Source: Marinobacter sp. (GTDB lineage: Bacteria > Pseudomonadota > Gammaproteobacteria > Pseudomonadales > Oleiphilaceae). Taken from it: a DNA stretch of 59,730 bases. The notes below the pieces were generated by a model. That model was not told the origin of the DNA. It saw nothing but the letters and a program-made list of their open reading frames with translations, and made no database searches. Each line of letters opens with the position of its first letter. Position 1 is the first letter of the stretch. This document shows positions 1 to 7,867 of the stretch, piece after piece. The stretch is from the NCBI GenBank assembly GCA_014359475.1, contig JACIZI010000025.1, forward strand, positions 1 to 59,730. Direction: 5' to 3'. The translations under genes were made by a program, and so were the position numbers.

Positions 1-125
1 GGAAAGCGAGCGCAGATTTTCTGGATTTTGAGGCGCATAGTGGTTCTATGCAACGAAAAAGCCGGGAAATATGAGCCGTTTTCCCACCGGCGCAGTAGAT
101 TAGCCTTAAGTCCGACAGGCTGCTA
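1..125. mobile_element. Probable end fragment of an insertion sequence
   Basis: No credible gene lies here. The stretch ends in TCCGACAGGCTGCTAG, which resembles the terminal repeats of IS1182/IS5-like DDE transposons, and the last four bases, CTAG, would suit a palindromic target site. The rest of the putative element, with its transposase and other end, would lie outside the window, so this is recognition by resemblance only. Confidence 0.3.
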
Positions 126-135
126 GTCCACCAAG

Positions 136-199
136 GTGTCACAGCCCATGTCATAGCGTTGTCACAGCTTGGTGTCAGAAGTCGTGTCATGAGTCTGTC
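136..199. repeat. Phased GTCA direct repeats, about 12 bp apart
   Basis: The core GTCA recurs at 138, 150, 161, 174 and 186, usually within TGTCA, giving steps of 12, 11, 13 and 12 bp. The array sits between the putative IS end and the 3' end of a broken gene. Such arrays can be protein-binding sites (transposase or integrase arm sites, iterons), but none is identified here. Confidence 0.45.
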
Positions 200-204
200 G
201 CAAG

Positions 205-760
205 TTATCCGCCGCCGTGCCGGGCCGCCACCTGACGACCCTTGTCGGTCACGCGGTATTTCTGTTTGCTGCTGCACCTTTTCCTCGTTCCAGATCTCGA
301 TCTTGCCCAGTCCGCAGAGGGCGAATACATCAGTGACGCCGCCACCGGTCAGGGCGTTGTCCAGGATCTGCTTCAGGGCGGTGTTCTTCTCTTCCTCGGT
401 CAGTTTCTTGTCCACTGCGAAAATTTCTTCCAAGGTACCGACGCCGCCGGGCAGAGCGACAAACGCATCGGCCATCCGGGCCATGGCGGCCTTTCGTTCG
501 TGCATATCGGCAACAATTTTCAGCTCGGTCAGCCCATGATGGGCCAGCTCCCGATCTTTCAGGTACTCGGGAATCACTCCGTACACTCGGGCGCCCTTTT
601 CCAGAAAGGCATCTGCGACCACGCCCATCAGGCCGACGTTGCCACCGCCATACACCAGGTCGACTCCGTTCGTTGCCAGGTAGTGCCCCAGAGCGCGGGT
701 TGCCTGGGCGAATTCCGGGTTTTCACCAATGCTTGAACCACAAAATACGGCAATCTTCAT
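205..760 (-). pseudogene. Truncated LOG-family gene fused to foreign 3' sequence
   Basis: From an ATG at 760 the product starts MKIAVFCGSSIG and carries the LOG-family (TIGR00730) nucleotide-binding motifs GGGNVGLMG, MHERK and PGGVGTLEE. LOG proteins are lysine-decarboxylase-fold phosphoribohydrolases that cleave nucleoside monophosphates. After about residue 118 the LOG sequence stops and is replaced by a different stretch (KKLTEEEKNTALKQ, GGGVTDVFALCGLG) that I think resembles the C-terminal region of a type I restriction HsdR subunit. In the starting frame there is no stop before the window edge. A one-base shift near 265 would give a natural-looking tail (YRVTDKGRQVAARHGGG) ending at TAA 205-207. 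The LOG catalytic half may fold, but the gene is a chimera or pseudogene created by rearrangement. The LOG assignment is firm; the HsdR one is tentative. Confidence 0.6.
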
Positions 761-1095
761 GGGTCTTATGAGGCTTCATCGAATCGGTTCAGAGGGTTGA
801 GTGGGTTTTTCACTCTGTTGTGGTTGGTCCGGGCGTCTTTGGGTGCCGGAGCATACTAGAATGCCGCCTCCGATCTGCCCAGACTAGCTTTTGATCGTGC
901 ATTCGACCCCCAAAACCACTTGTTAAAGATTTGTAACCTGTTGAAGTATAAATAAAATGTAAGAGGTTGATTATCTGTGTTTCTGATATTCTCGAATGGT
1001 TCAAAACTGACAGGTGCCTGATGGGCCGCGGGGAACATGCTCTCCTGTCCACTATAAAAGGCAGGTCAGACCACCTGAACCATGGAATTTACATC
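761..1095. other. Intergenic region with divergent promoters expected
   Basis: This is the gap between the minus-strand LOG fragment and the plus-strand glycine-zipper gene. It is AT-rich around 920-1000. A TATAAA at about 1052-1057 could be the -10 of the downstream gene, but no convincing -35 was found. No open frame with protein-like composition is visible. Confidence 0.3.
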
Positions 1096-1425
1096 ATGAA
1101 TATGAAACCACTGCTCGTTTTTCTATCTCTGAGTGCCACCTCATTGGGTGCCGTTGCGGATGACACCGCCGACGCCGCGCTGGGGGGTGGTATTGGCGGC
1201 GCACTCGGGGCCGCCATCGGCAACGAGGTGGGTGGCAGAGATGGTGCGATTCTTGGCGGTGCCGTCGGTGCGGCAGCGGGAACGGCCATTACCACCCAGG
1301 ACCAAAGGGAACTCGATCGCGATTATGATTATGATCGCCGCCGGTATGATGATGATCGCGGGTCTTACCGGAAGTCTCGCGGCCATTTCTGCCCACCGGG
1401 CCAGGCGAAAAAGGGTAACTGCTGA
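1096..1425 (+). CDS. Small exported glycine-zipper protein
   Basis: The 109-residue product begins with a signal peptide (MNMKPLLVFLSLSATSLG, likely cleaved after AVA). A glycine-zipper segment of roughly 35 residues follows, with repeated small-residue motifs such as GGGIGGALGAAIG and GGAVGAAAG. The C-terminal half is very rich in Asp, Arg and Tyr and ends in HFCPPGQAKKGNC. Glycine-zipper proteins usually insert in or associate with the envelope. The precise role is unknown. The start at 1096 is preferred over upstream in-frame starts because it places the signal peptide at the N-terminus. The gene stands alone between two disrupted genes in the integration zone, so it may be island cargo. 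Confidence 0.65.
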   Translation: MNMKPLLVFLSLSATSLGAVADDTADAALGGGIGGALGAAIGNEVGGRDGAILGGAVGAAAGTAITTQDQRELDRDYDYDRRRYDDDRGSYRKSRGHFCPPGQAKKGNC

Positions 1426-1482
1426 GGCACTTGTGTTGAAGACGAAGTGCAACGCGTCGACACTGGGGCAGACATGATTCGT

Positions 1483-1716
1483 TTAACTGCATTGGTGTTG
1501 ATGCTTGTACCAATCCTCACAGAGCGTCACTTGTGGGTAACTGCCCAGCGATAGCGTCTTCTCGTTACCCGCAAAACGATGCCTCAGCCACCAATATTTG
1601 GACTCACCTTTGACGATCAGTGTCGGGCCGCCACCGTCTGCCAGCTTCCGTATCTTTCCGGAACCCTTGGCATTTTTTACTTCGTTAGCGGAGAGCTTAT
1701 TGAGTTGGCGGGCCAT
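1483..1716 (-). pseudogene. N-terminal remnant of a tyrosine integrase (DUF4102)
   Basis: From ATG 1716 the product starts MARQLNKLSANEVKNAK and continues through KLADGGGPTLIV, YWWLRHRFAG and LSLGSYPQVTL. This is the classical N-terminal arm-type DNA-binding domain (DUF4102) of P4/CP4-57-like phage and island integrases. The match ends abruptly after about 65 residues; 12 unrelated residues and a stop follow. The core-binding and catalytic domains (R-H-R-Y) are missing. The fragment begins about 185 bp beyond the tmRNA 3' end, where such integrases sit after recombination into ssrA. It cannot be functional as a recombinase. Confidence 0.8.
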
Positions 1717-1831
1717 GATTGTCCATTTTGTGGGTAACGACGTCTGAAAAAGTGGTGTTACCCACAATGTTACCCGCAAAAAGTCTTGGATCTCAATAGA
1801 TCCTAATCGACCTTGTTGGACCAAAAGGCAT

Positions 1832-1857
1832 AAAAAAAGCCCCATTTCCGGGGCTTT
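1832..1857 (-). terminator. Intrinsic terminator of ssrA
   Basis: Read on the minus strand, AAAGCCCC and GGGGCTTT form a stem around GGAAAT and are followed by a T run. It lies 45 bp beyond the tmRNA 3' end and fits termination of the ssrA transcript before the integrase remnant. Confidence 0.8.
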
Positions 1858-1901
1858 AGGGCGTTTCATTGGACCTTTTCAGACCCCCTGAAACTCTTGG
1901 T

Positions 1902-2268
1902 TGGTGGAGGCGGCGGGAATTGAACCCGCGTCCGCCAGCACTAGGCCTTGAGATCTACATGCTTAGCGTCCTTCTATTGATTTAACCTCAAGCGACCCAA
2001 AGGCCAGGGTGCAAGAGGCGAGCTCTTTGAATCTTAGCCGATAACCAGTGAGCTCTGATTATCGGAGCAGCCTATAAGCGATGACGTCCTGAGGTGTTGC
2101 TTCTGAGTTATAGGCGCCTCAGTCAGGACGACTGGAACGGCTTACGCCGCCAGTGCGTAGTTTTCGTCGTTTGCGACTATTTTAAAGCAGCTTTGGATTT
2201 ACGAGATTCGCTGCCATCTCGACATGCACCCAAGGGTTCGTCACCGGCGTCGAATCCAGATCGCCCCC
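1902..2268 (-). ncRNA. ssrA: tmRNA (transfer-messenger RNA)
   Basis: The RNA is about 367 nt. Its 5' end (GGGGGCGATCTGGATTCGAC) pairs with the 3' acceptor strand CGCCTCC, followed by ACCA, and the T arm reads GGTTCAATTCC. The mRNA-like part has the resume region TAGTC followed by GCA, and encodes the tag ANDENYALAA and a TAA stop (plus-strand 2142-2174), the same tag as in E. coli. tmRNA rescues stalled ribosomes and tags the unfinished protein for ClpXP-type proteolysis. Its partner SmpB is encoded 1.65 kb away on the same strand. The 3' end is the junction with the integrase remnant, as expected for an island attachment site. Confidence 0.97.
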
Positions 2269-2278
2269 TTTCAGTGTA

Positions 2279-2308
2279 AGTATATGGGGGGCGATTACCG
2301 GTATTCAA
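2279..2308 (-). promoter_or_regulatory. Sigma-70 promoter of ssrA
   Basis: On the minus strand, -35 TTGAAT (2303-2308) and -10 TATACT (2279-2284) are separated by 18 bp. The -10 box lies 10 bp upstream of the mature tmRNA 5' end, which leaves room for a short 5' leader to be processed. Confidence 0.7.
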
Positions 2309-2348
2309 GCGATTCCTGTGTTTTGTTGTAAGGAGATGTGCGGAGGTT

Positions 2349-3773
2349 TCATTTTTCTGCCGTCAGAAAGGCTCCGGTATGCGGCCGCGTCAGGGCCCGG
2401 TCGCGCAGCTCTGTGTAGCTTTCCCGGAAGTAGTCCATGATAGCCTGTGGATTGGTTTTGATGTTCCTGTCAACGGTAATGCCAAACTGTACGGTTCCGG
2501 CGTAACTGAAGATGCTCATGCCGATGCCGATATTGCCGGTCTGGGGCACCCAGAACATGGGCTGTTTAAGTCGTGAGCCGGCCAGATACACCGGATTTTC
2601 GGGGCCGGGTACATTGGTCAGGACGGCGGAGGCCTTGTTGCCGATGATGTTCAGCGCACGCCGTTCCAGTATGTCCGGGCCCCGGCCAAACAGGTCGAGC
2701 AGGCTGTAGGTGACCTGGGCCTGGTAGGAACGTTTGATGCGGTTCATGTTGTCCTGAGTCTTGCGGAATCGGCCGATGGGGTCGTGTGCTTCGACCGGCA
2801 GGTTGACCAGCACCAGGCCGAACTGGTTGCCCAGTGCGCCCACCGGCTGATCCAGTGGGCGGAGGTTGAAGGGTACGGCTACACGTATACCGCATTCGGG
2901 AATTTTGTCTCCATTGGCCAGAAAATGCTTGTGAAAAGCACCGGTAGCGGCGCATAGCAGCACATCGTTGACGGTTCCGTTGAGTGCTCTGGCGCATCCC
3001 TTGACTTCATCAAGGTCCAGCGGTGGAGCCCAGGCCACCTGTTTGCGACCGCAAAGATCCCCTGTGAGGCGGGTAGGTGGCTCGAAAGGGGACAAACCGA
3101 GTTTTACCAGATCCATTGAGATCTTGCCGGCGGTGCTCAGCAGTTTGAAGGGGTAATCGGGCTCGTTTCGCAGAGAGCTGAGGAATAACCGGCCTTGTTG
3201 CCGGGCGGTCTCGATGGTGTTTCTGGTACGCTGGATCAGGCGCCCTGCGCGGTTGGCGGGGGCTGCCCGGGGTTTTCTGATGGGGAGCTTATGAACGGTG
3301 GCGGTGGCTTCAGGGCCCGGGTCGGTGAGGGACAATAACACCCGCACCAGTGAGATACCGTCCGCGATGCAGTGATGGATGCGTACCACCAGTGCACAGC
3401 CGCCGTCGTACTGGTCAATATAGTGGATCTGCCAGAGCGGTCTGCGTAAATCCAGCCCGGTGCTGGTCAGGTCGCTGACCAGATCCTGCAGTTCTTGCTG
3501 GCCGCCCCCGCCGGGCAGGGCGATGACGTGTATATGGTTGTCGATATCGAACAGCGGGTCGTCCTGCCAGTATTCCCGGTCACCACGGCGGTGAATCCGC
3601 TGGCGAAAGCGGCGGAAACGGAGGAAGCGGTCGGTCAGTACCCGTTTCAGTCGCGGCAGGTGTATTGATTGCTCAAACACCAGCACGGCTGAAATCATCA
3701 TCGGATTCTCGACCGTCTCCATTCGTAGCCAGGACCGGTCTACTGCCGTCATGGGGGTTTCTTTCGAGCTCAT
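2349..3773 (-). CDS. Wax ester synthase / diacylglycerol acyltransferase (WS/DGAT)
   Basis: This 474-residue protein has the hallmark HHxxxDG acyltransferase motif as HHCIADG (residues 133-139), preceded by PLWQIHYI, and a downstream NDVLLC motif in the second half. WS/DGAT enzymes esterify acyl-CoA to fatty alcohols or diacylglycerol, making wax esters or triacylglycerol stored as lipid bodies; the length is normal for the family. Substrate choice cannot be read from the sequence. The start at 3773 is followed by a plausible second Met (residue 8, just before the conserved TAVDRSWLRME). It lies between ssrA and smpB on the same strand, with 80 bp to the ssrA promoter side and 145 bp to smpB. 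Such enzymes are typical of oil-accumulating marine hydrocarbon degraders such as Marinobacter. Confidence 0.92.
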   Translation of the reverse strand: MSSKETPMTAVDRSWLRMETVENPMMISAVLVFEQSIHLPRLKRVLTDRFLRFRRFRQRIHRRGDREYWQDDPLFDIDNHIHVIALPGGGGQQELQDLVSDLTSTGLDLRRPLWQIHYIDQYDGGCALVVRIHHCIADGISLVRVLLSLTDPGPEATATVHKLPIRKPRAAPANRAGRLIQRTRNTIETARQQGRLFLSSLRNEPDYPFKLLSTAGKISMDLVKLGLSPFEPPTRLTGDLCGRKQVAWAPPLDLDEVKGCARALNGTVNDVLLCAATGAFHKHFLANGDKIPECGIRVAVPFNLRPLDQPVGALGNQFGLVLVNLPVEAHDPIGRFRKTQDNMNRIKRSYQAQVTYSLLDLFGRGPDILERRALNIIGNKASAVLTNVPGPENPVYLAGSRLKQPMFWVPQTGNIGIGMSIFSYAGTVQFGITVDRNIKTNPQAIMDYFRESYTELRDRALTRPHTGAFLTAEK

Positions 3774-3918
3774 CCTTCCCTCCCTTGTGACCGGTGAGCG
3801 AGGGTGAACATCGGGTGTTCAGGGCCGGGATTTATGATTCAGAACACACACCACCCGCAGGTCTATCGAGTATAGGTTCTTTGTTGCCTCAATAAAAACT
3901 GGTTGAGCTTGCGATACA

Positions 3919-4401
3919 TTAACCATTATTGACTTCCCGGATGATGCGTTGCTTCTGGCGATTCCAGTCCCGCTCTTTCTCGGTCGCGCGCTTGTCGTGC
4001 TGCTTTTTGCCCTGGGCGAGGGCGATTTCGCATTTTACCTTGTTGTTCTTCCAGTAAAGGGCGAGGGGAATGCAGGTGTGCCCGGCCTGGTGCACCTTAC
4101 CGATCAGCTTGGCAATTTCTTTGGCGTGCAGCAGCAACTTGCGGGTGCGAGTGGGGTCGCAGATCACATGGGTGGACGCGGTGTTCAGGGGGGTGATGTG
4201 CGCGCCCAGCAGAAAGGCCTCGCCGTCTTTGAGCAGCACATAGGCATCCACCAGTTGAGCCTTGCCGGCCCGCAGGGACTTGACCTCCCAGCCCTGCAGA
4301 ACCAGGCCCGCTTCAAAGCGCTCTTCAATGTGGTATTCGTGCTTCGCCTTCTTGTTGAGGGCGATGGTATTGCCAGTATTTCCAGGTTTCTTGTTGCTCA
4401 T
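3919..4401 (-). CDS. smpB: SsrA-binding protein SmpB
   Basis: The 160-residue product is the tmRNA partner that delivers alanyl-tmRNA to stalled ribosomes. Recognisable features are the N-terminal [12 protein letters not shown], the oligonucleotide-binding-fold core with [14 protein letters not shown], the stretch LLLHAKEI, and the basic tail [15 protein letters not shown], which inserts into the mRNA channel. Length is normal. It reads away from the NSS transporter gene, so the two share the 148-bp gap 4402-4549 for their promoters. In Pseudomonas-type gene order smpB directly faces ratA; here the transporter gene lies between them. Confidence 0.98.
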   Translation of the reverse strand: MSNKKPGNTGNTIALNKKAKHEYHIEERFEAGLVLQGWEVKSLRAGKAQLVDAYVLLKDGEAFLLGAHITPLNTASTHVICDPTRTRKLLLHAKEIAKLIGKVHQAGHTCIPLALYWKNNKVKCEIALAQGKKQHDKRATEKERDWNRQKQRIIREVNNG

Positions 4402-4549
4402 GAAATCCTAATCCGGAGGTCGGGCAAAGAGCGCATTGTAGCCTAACTGTGCCAGACCGGTCACGGATTCGGCAGAATGGGCGGGCAGGATCGTCCGATG
4501 GCTTCATCATCCGCTACAATCAGGGACTCCCAATCACAAAGGGTATGGA

Positions 4550-6157
4550 ATGCCGACTCCCTACGAAACCACAACCGGCTCCTGGCTCCGTCCCACTACT
4601 TTTTTCTGGGCGGCGGTGGGCGCTACCGCGGGGCTGGGCAATCTCTGGCAGTTCCCCTATCTGGCCGGTAAACACGGGGGCAGCCTGTTCCTGCTGTTGT
4701 ATCTTGTCTGTCTGGTACTGGTCACCCTGCCGTTGATGGTTACCGAAGCCGCCATTGGCCGGCATGCCCGCCATGGCACGGTACTCGCCTTTGCAGGATT
4801 GGTACGTCTGTCCGGCAGGTCGTCCCACTGGGTCTGGGTGGGTCGCATCAATGTTCTTGCGGCGTTTCTGGTGCTTTCCTTTACGGCTGTTATCGGGGCA
4901 GTGTGTCTTGCCTGGATATTCTACGGTGCTTTCGGGCGATTTTCCGGTGGCGGGGAGCAGGCTGCGGCCAGTGCGCTGACGGGTCTGGTAGCGGATTCTG
5001 ACAATGTGCGGATGTTTATGGCCTGGCATGGCTTCTTTTTGCTGCTGGTTGTCGGGGTGTCCATGCAGGGGGTGGTTGGCGGTCTGGAGCGGGTGCTGAG
5101 GGCGTTGGTGCCAACCACTCTCCTGCTGATGCTGGGGCTGCTGGTGGTGTCTTCCCTGTCCGGAGATTTGCTGGCGGCGAGCCAAAAGCTGCTGGGTGCC
5201 CGGCCGGAAGACCTCAGCTGGGCGAGCCTGTGGGATGCCCTGTTCCATGCGTTTTATACTCTGGCTCTGGGTATGGGGGTTTGGGTGGTTTTCGGTGCCT
5301 ATTCGCACCGGGACACACGTCTCAAGCGGTCTGTGTTGGCTGTGGTGCTGACCGATACCCTGATGTCCGTGGTGGCGGGGCTGATGCTCTACGGGTTTGT
5401 GGGGGACAGTATTGACGGGCTGGCGGAGCATGGCTTCCGGTTATTGTTTGTGACGCTTCCGGCGGGCCTGTCAGGGTGGCCCTTGAGTCAACTGTTGACG
5501 GCGGTGGTCTTCCTGGTGGTTCTGATTCTGGTGTGGACCACCTCGCTGGCCTGGATGGAACCGGTGGTCGGCTGGTTCCGGGAATGGACCGGGGCACCGC
5601 GGCCGCTGTCGGCGTTTTTGGTGGGCGGGGCCGCGTGGCTGATGGGGCTGGGCAGCCTCTTGTCATTCAACCTATGGTCGTCGCACACCCTGTTTGGCGG
5701 TACTTTTTTCCGCTGGCTGGAACTGGTGACAAGCGGCCTGCTGATACCGCTGGCCAGTTTCTGCCTGGCGGTTTTTGCGGGCTGGTGTCTGACCCGGTCC
5801 CTGTCCATGCGGATACTCGGCAAGGCTCCGGGATCTTTCCGGGTGGTCTGGCTCTGGGTGACGCGCATTGTATTGCCGGTGGTGATTCTGGTGATTGCCG
5901 TGCAATACACCCGAGGGGCGCTGGAGCAAATGTGTGGGCCCCTTGAATCGCCACCCGTCTGGTGTGACAAAAAGCAGCCGTCAGCCCGTCCTGCCGGGAA
6001 ACCGGAGCGGCCGGCGCCACCGGTAAGTGATGGTGCCCGCCCCCGGCATAAGGAAGAGCCGGGGCCGTCTGAAGCAGGCGGTGCGCCGGCGGTCAGAAAC
6101 GATCCGGAAGCTCCGGAGGGTCAAAAAGATAGCGATATCATTTATGATAGCGTTTGA
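4550..6157 (+). CDS. Sodium-dependent transporter, NSS/SNF family
   Basis: This 535-residue integral inner-membrane protein has about twelve hydrophobic segments. The first contains GLGNLWQFPYLAGKHGG, the unwound-helix motif of neurotransmitter:sodium symporters, which take up amino acids or related solutes with Na+. At the position of the gating Arg (usual motif WRFP) there is Gln (WQFP). The last 75 or so residues after the final membrane helix form a Pro-, Glu- and Arg-rich cytoplasmic tail (GKPERPAPPVSDGARPRHK). The substrate is unknown. The gene is followed after 23 bp by ratA and may be cotranscribed with it. Relative to Pseudomonas gene order it is an insertion between smpB and ratA. 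Confidence 0.88.
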   Translation: MPTPYETTTGSWLRPTTFFWAAVGATAGLGNLWQFPYLAGKHGGSLFLLLYLVCLVLVTLPLMVTEAAIGRHARHGTVLAFAGLVRLSGRSSHWVWVGRINVLAAFLVLSFTAVIGAVCLAWIFYGAFGRFSGGGEQAAASALTGLVADSDNVRMFMAWHGFFLLLVVGVSMQGVVGGLERVLRALVPTTLLLMLGLLVVSSLSGDLLAASQKLLGARPEDLSWASLWDALFHAFYTLALGMGVWVVFGAYSHRDTRLKRSVLAVVLTDTLMSVVAGLMLYGFVGDSIDGLAEHGFRLLFVTLPAGLSGWPLSQLLTAVVFLVVLILVWTTSLAWMEPVVGWFREWTGAPRPLSAFLVGGAAWLMGLGSLLSFNLWSSHTLFGGTFFRWLELVTSGLLIPLASFCLAVFAGWCLTRSLSMRILGKAPGSFRVVWLWVTRIVLPVVILVIAVQYTRGALEQMCGPLESPPVWCDKKQPSARPAGKPERPAPPVSDGARPRHKEEPGPSEAGGAPAVRNDPEAPEGQKDSDIIYDSV

Positions 6158-6180
6158 TGTTTCTTTCAGAATGATAATAC

Positions 6181-6615
6181 ATGCCGCAGAAGATTGATAA
6201 ATCCGCACTGGTTCTGCATTCCGCCGAGCGGATGTTCTACCTGGTGAATGACATCGCCCGCTACCCGGAATTTCTTCCCTGGTGCGCGGGTGCCGAAGTG
6301 CATCATGCCGACGAAGAGGAGGTGGTGGCCTCTCTGGAGGTGGCAAAAGGTGGTGTCAGTCACCGACTCACCACCCGTAACCGCTTTCTGGTGCCTGAAG
6401 CCATTGAAATGAGCCTGGTGGACGGGCCTTTCCACAACCTTGCCGGCCGCTGGCATTTCCGGAAACTGGACGACAACGCCTGTAAGGTGAGCCTGACCCT
6501 GGACTTCGAGTTTTCCGGGACGCTTTCCAGAATGACATTTGGCAGTATTTTCAGGAAGGCGGCCGATACCATGGTGGATGCCTTTTGCCGTCGTGCGGAT
6601 GAGTTATACAAGTGA
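6181..6615 (+). CDS. ratA: RatA / COQ10-like START-domain protein
   Basis: The 144-residue single-domain protein belongs to the polyketide cyclase/START family represented by E. coli RatA and mitochondrial Coq10. The early segment SAERMFYLVNDIARYPEFLPWCAGAEV and the later FEFSGTLSRMTFG and DAFCRRADELY are typical. In E. coli, RatA was described as inhibiting 70S ribosome association, and homologues bind ubiquinone; which applies here is not visible. Its stop overlaps the GTG start of the next gene by 4 bp, so the two are translationally coupled, as in many gammaproteobacteria. Confidence 0.92.
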   Translation: MPQKIDKSALVLHSAERMFYLVNDIARYPEFLPWCAGAEVHHADEEEVVASLEVAKGGVSHRLTTRNRFLVPEAIEMSLVDGPFHNLAGRWHFRKLDDNACKVSLTLDFEFSGTLSRMTFGSIFRKAADTMVDAFCRRADELYK

Positions 6616-6902
6616 GTCAGCAAATGCGTGTAGAAGTTGCCTATGCCCGGCCGGACCGGCAGGAAATTGTGGAACTTGATGTGCCCGAAGGCACCACCGC
6701 CATGGAGGCAGTGCTGAAATCCGGCATTGAGAAGATCTTCCCGGAAATTGATCCTGCCAGTACAGATATGGGGCTATTCGGTAAGGTTGTGAAAACACCG
6801 GATGCCCACACGTTGAGAGAAGGAGACAGGGTGGAGCTTTATCGGCCGCTTAAGATTGATCCCAGGCAAGCCCGGCTGAACCGGGCAAAAAAGAAGGGCT
6901 GA
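6612..6902 (+). CDS. ratB: RnfH/RatB-family ubiquitin-fold protein
   Basis: The 96-residue protein of the RnfH (UPF0125) family has a beta-grasp fold, with MRVEVAYARPDRQEIVELDVPEG at the start, a central hydrophobic helix (TTAMEAVLKSGI) and the closing strand GDRVELYRPLKIDPRQAR. The tail is basic. The function is not settled; the family is almost always paired with ratA. The start is GTG at 6612, inside the ratA stop codon, which indicates coupling. It converges on bamE with only 7 bp between the stops. Confidence 0.9.
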   Translation: MSQQMRVEVAYARPDRQEIVELDVPEGTTAMEAVLKSGIEKIFPEIDPASTDMGLFGKVVKTPDAHTLREGDRVELYRPLKIDPRQARLNRAKKKG

Positions 6903-6909
6903 GACCGGC

Positions 6910-7248
6910 TCAGTACGCCGGTGTTTTTTCCAGCATATCTGCCTGGTAGTGAGTGAACTGTCCGTCAGCGTAATAGATGACTACCTTCTGTTCCCGGATC
7001 TCTCCCCCCTGCTTTTGGAAGGTATAGATATAGTAATCCTTTTCGTCATCCACCGGGTTGGTGACCATCGGTGTGCCCAGTACCGAGCGTACCTGGGAGC
7101 GGGTCAGGCCCTCGCTGAGTGAGGCCAGGTCCTCCCGGGTGACGATATTGCCCTGCTGAACATTGATCTTGTAAACCCCCGGAAATGCGCAGCCTGCCAG
7201 AGTCAGCAACAAGGAAAGTGCAGCGGTAGGGGCTGAAAATTTGCTCAT
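6910..7248 (-). CDS. bamE: Outer-membrane assembly lipoprotein BamE
   Basis: The 112-residue lipoprotein has a signal peptide ending in the lipobox LAGC (Cys20), followed by FPGVYKINVQQGN and the conserved BamE core (GLTRSQVRSVLGTPMV and DYYIYTFQKQGG). BamE is the small lipoprotein of the Bam complex that stabilises BamD-BamA while beta-barrel proteins are inserted in the outer membrane. The family is also called SmpA or OmlA. It is transcribed divergently from fur with 142 bp between the starts, a conserved arrangement in pseudomonads. Confidence 0.96.
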   Translation of the reverse strand: MSKFSAPTAALSLLLTLAGCAFPGVYKINVQQGNIVTREDLASLSEGLTRSQVRSVLGTPMVTNPVDDEKDYYIYTFQKQGGEIREQKVVIYYADGQFTHYQADMLEKTPAY

Positions 7249-7390
7249 GGTGGTGATGGAACCTCTTTATCTGGCGCGGCATAGAATCGGAATCATTCAG
7301 AGGTGCAGTTATGTTATGATTGCACTATGAAACAGACGCGGCTCAATCATACCGGAAGCCGTCAGAACACACCAAGAGTGAAAGCGCATC

Positions 7391-7807
7391 ATGTCATCTG
7401 AAAACACTGAATTGCGAAAGGTCGGGCTGAAAGTCACCCTGCCGCGGGTGAAGATCTTCAATATTCTGGAAAATTCCGAAGAGCATCACCTGAGTGCCGA
7501 GGATGTCTATAAAAAGCTGCTGGAGCAAGGGGACGACGTGGGGCTGGCCACGGTCTATCGTGTGTTGACGCAGTTTGAGGCGGCGGGACTGGTGTTGCGG
7601 CATAATTTCGAAGGCGGCCACGCGGTGTTCGAGATGGCTGGTGATGACCATCATGACCATATGGTCTGCACCCAGACCGGTCAGGTGATCGAGTTTTTCG
7701 ATGAGGTTATTGAGCAGCGCCAACGGCAGGTGGCCAAAGATCGCGGTTACGACATTGTTGACCATAGTCTGATCCTGTACGTAAAACCCATCAAGGAGCA
7801 AGAGTAA
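7391..7807 (+). CDS. fur: Ferric uptake regulator Fur
   Basis: This 138-residue metalloregulator has an N-terminal winged helix (GLKVTLPRVKIFNILE and GLATVYRVLTQFEAAGLV) and a C-terminal dimerisation and metal-binding domain with the HHDHMVC motif. Fur with bound Fe2+ represses iron-uptake genes. The second Cys of the E. coli CxxC zinc site is absent (CTQT from Cys93), as in Pseudomonas Fur, so this is the single-Cys type. A TATGAT at 7315-7320 could be the -10 of its promoter. No strong Fur box was found upstream. Confidence 0.97.
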   Translation: MSSENTELRKVGLKVTLPRVKIFNILENSEEHHLSAEDVYKKLLEQGDDVGLATVYRVLTQFEAAGLVLRHNFEGGHAVFEMAGDDHHDHMVCTQTGQVIEFFDEVIEQRQRQVAKDRGYDIVDHSLILYVKPIKEQE

Positions 7808-7811
7808 AAAG

Positions 7812-7834
7812 AGGGGCGGATAGAGTCCGCCCCT
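7812..7834. terminator. Bidirectional terminator between fur and recN
   Basis: AGGGGCGGA and TCCGCCCCT form a 9-bp GC-rich stem around TAGAG. On the minus strand a CTTTTTA tract follows, making it a good recN terminator; on the plus strand the T run is short, so termination of fur is less certain. Confidence 0.75.
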
Positions 7835-7867
7835 TAAGCTCTCAGGATCGAGAGGGGAATGGGTACG

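Noticed and set aside
7282-7300. Possible Fur box in the bamE-fur gap
   Set aside because: AATCATT fits part of the consensus, but only about 10 of 19 positions match, too few to call an operator.
7661-7690. Loss of the second Cys in the Fur zinc motif as a defect
   Set aside because: Pseudomonas-type Fur proteins normally lack it, so this is a lineage feature.
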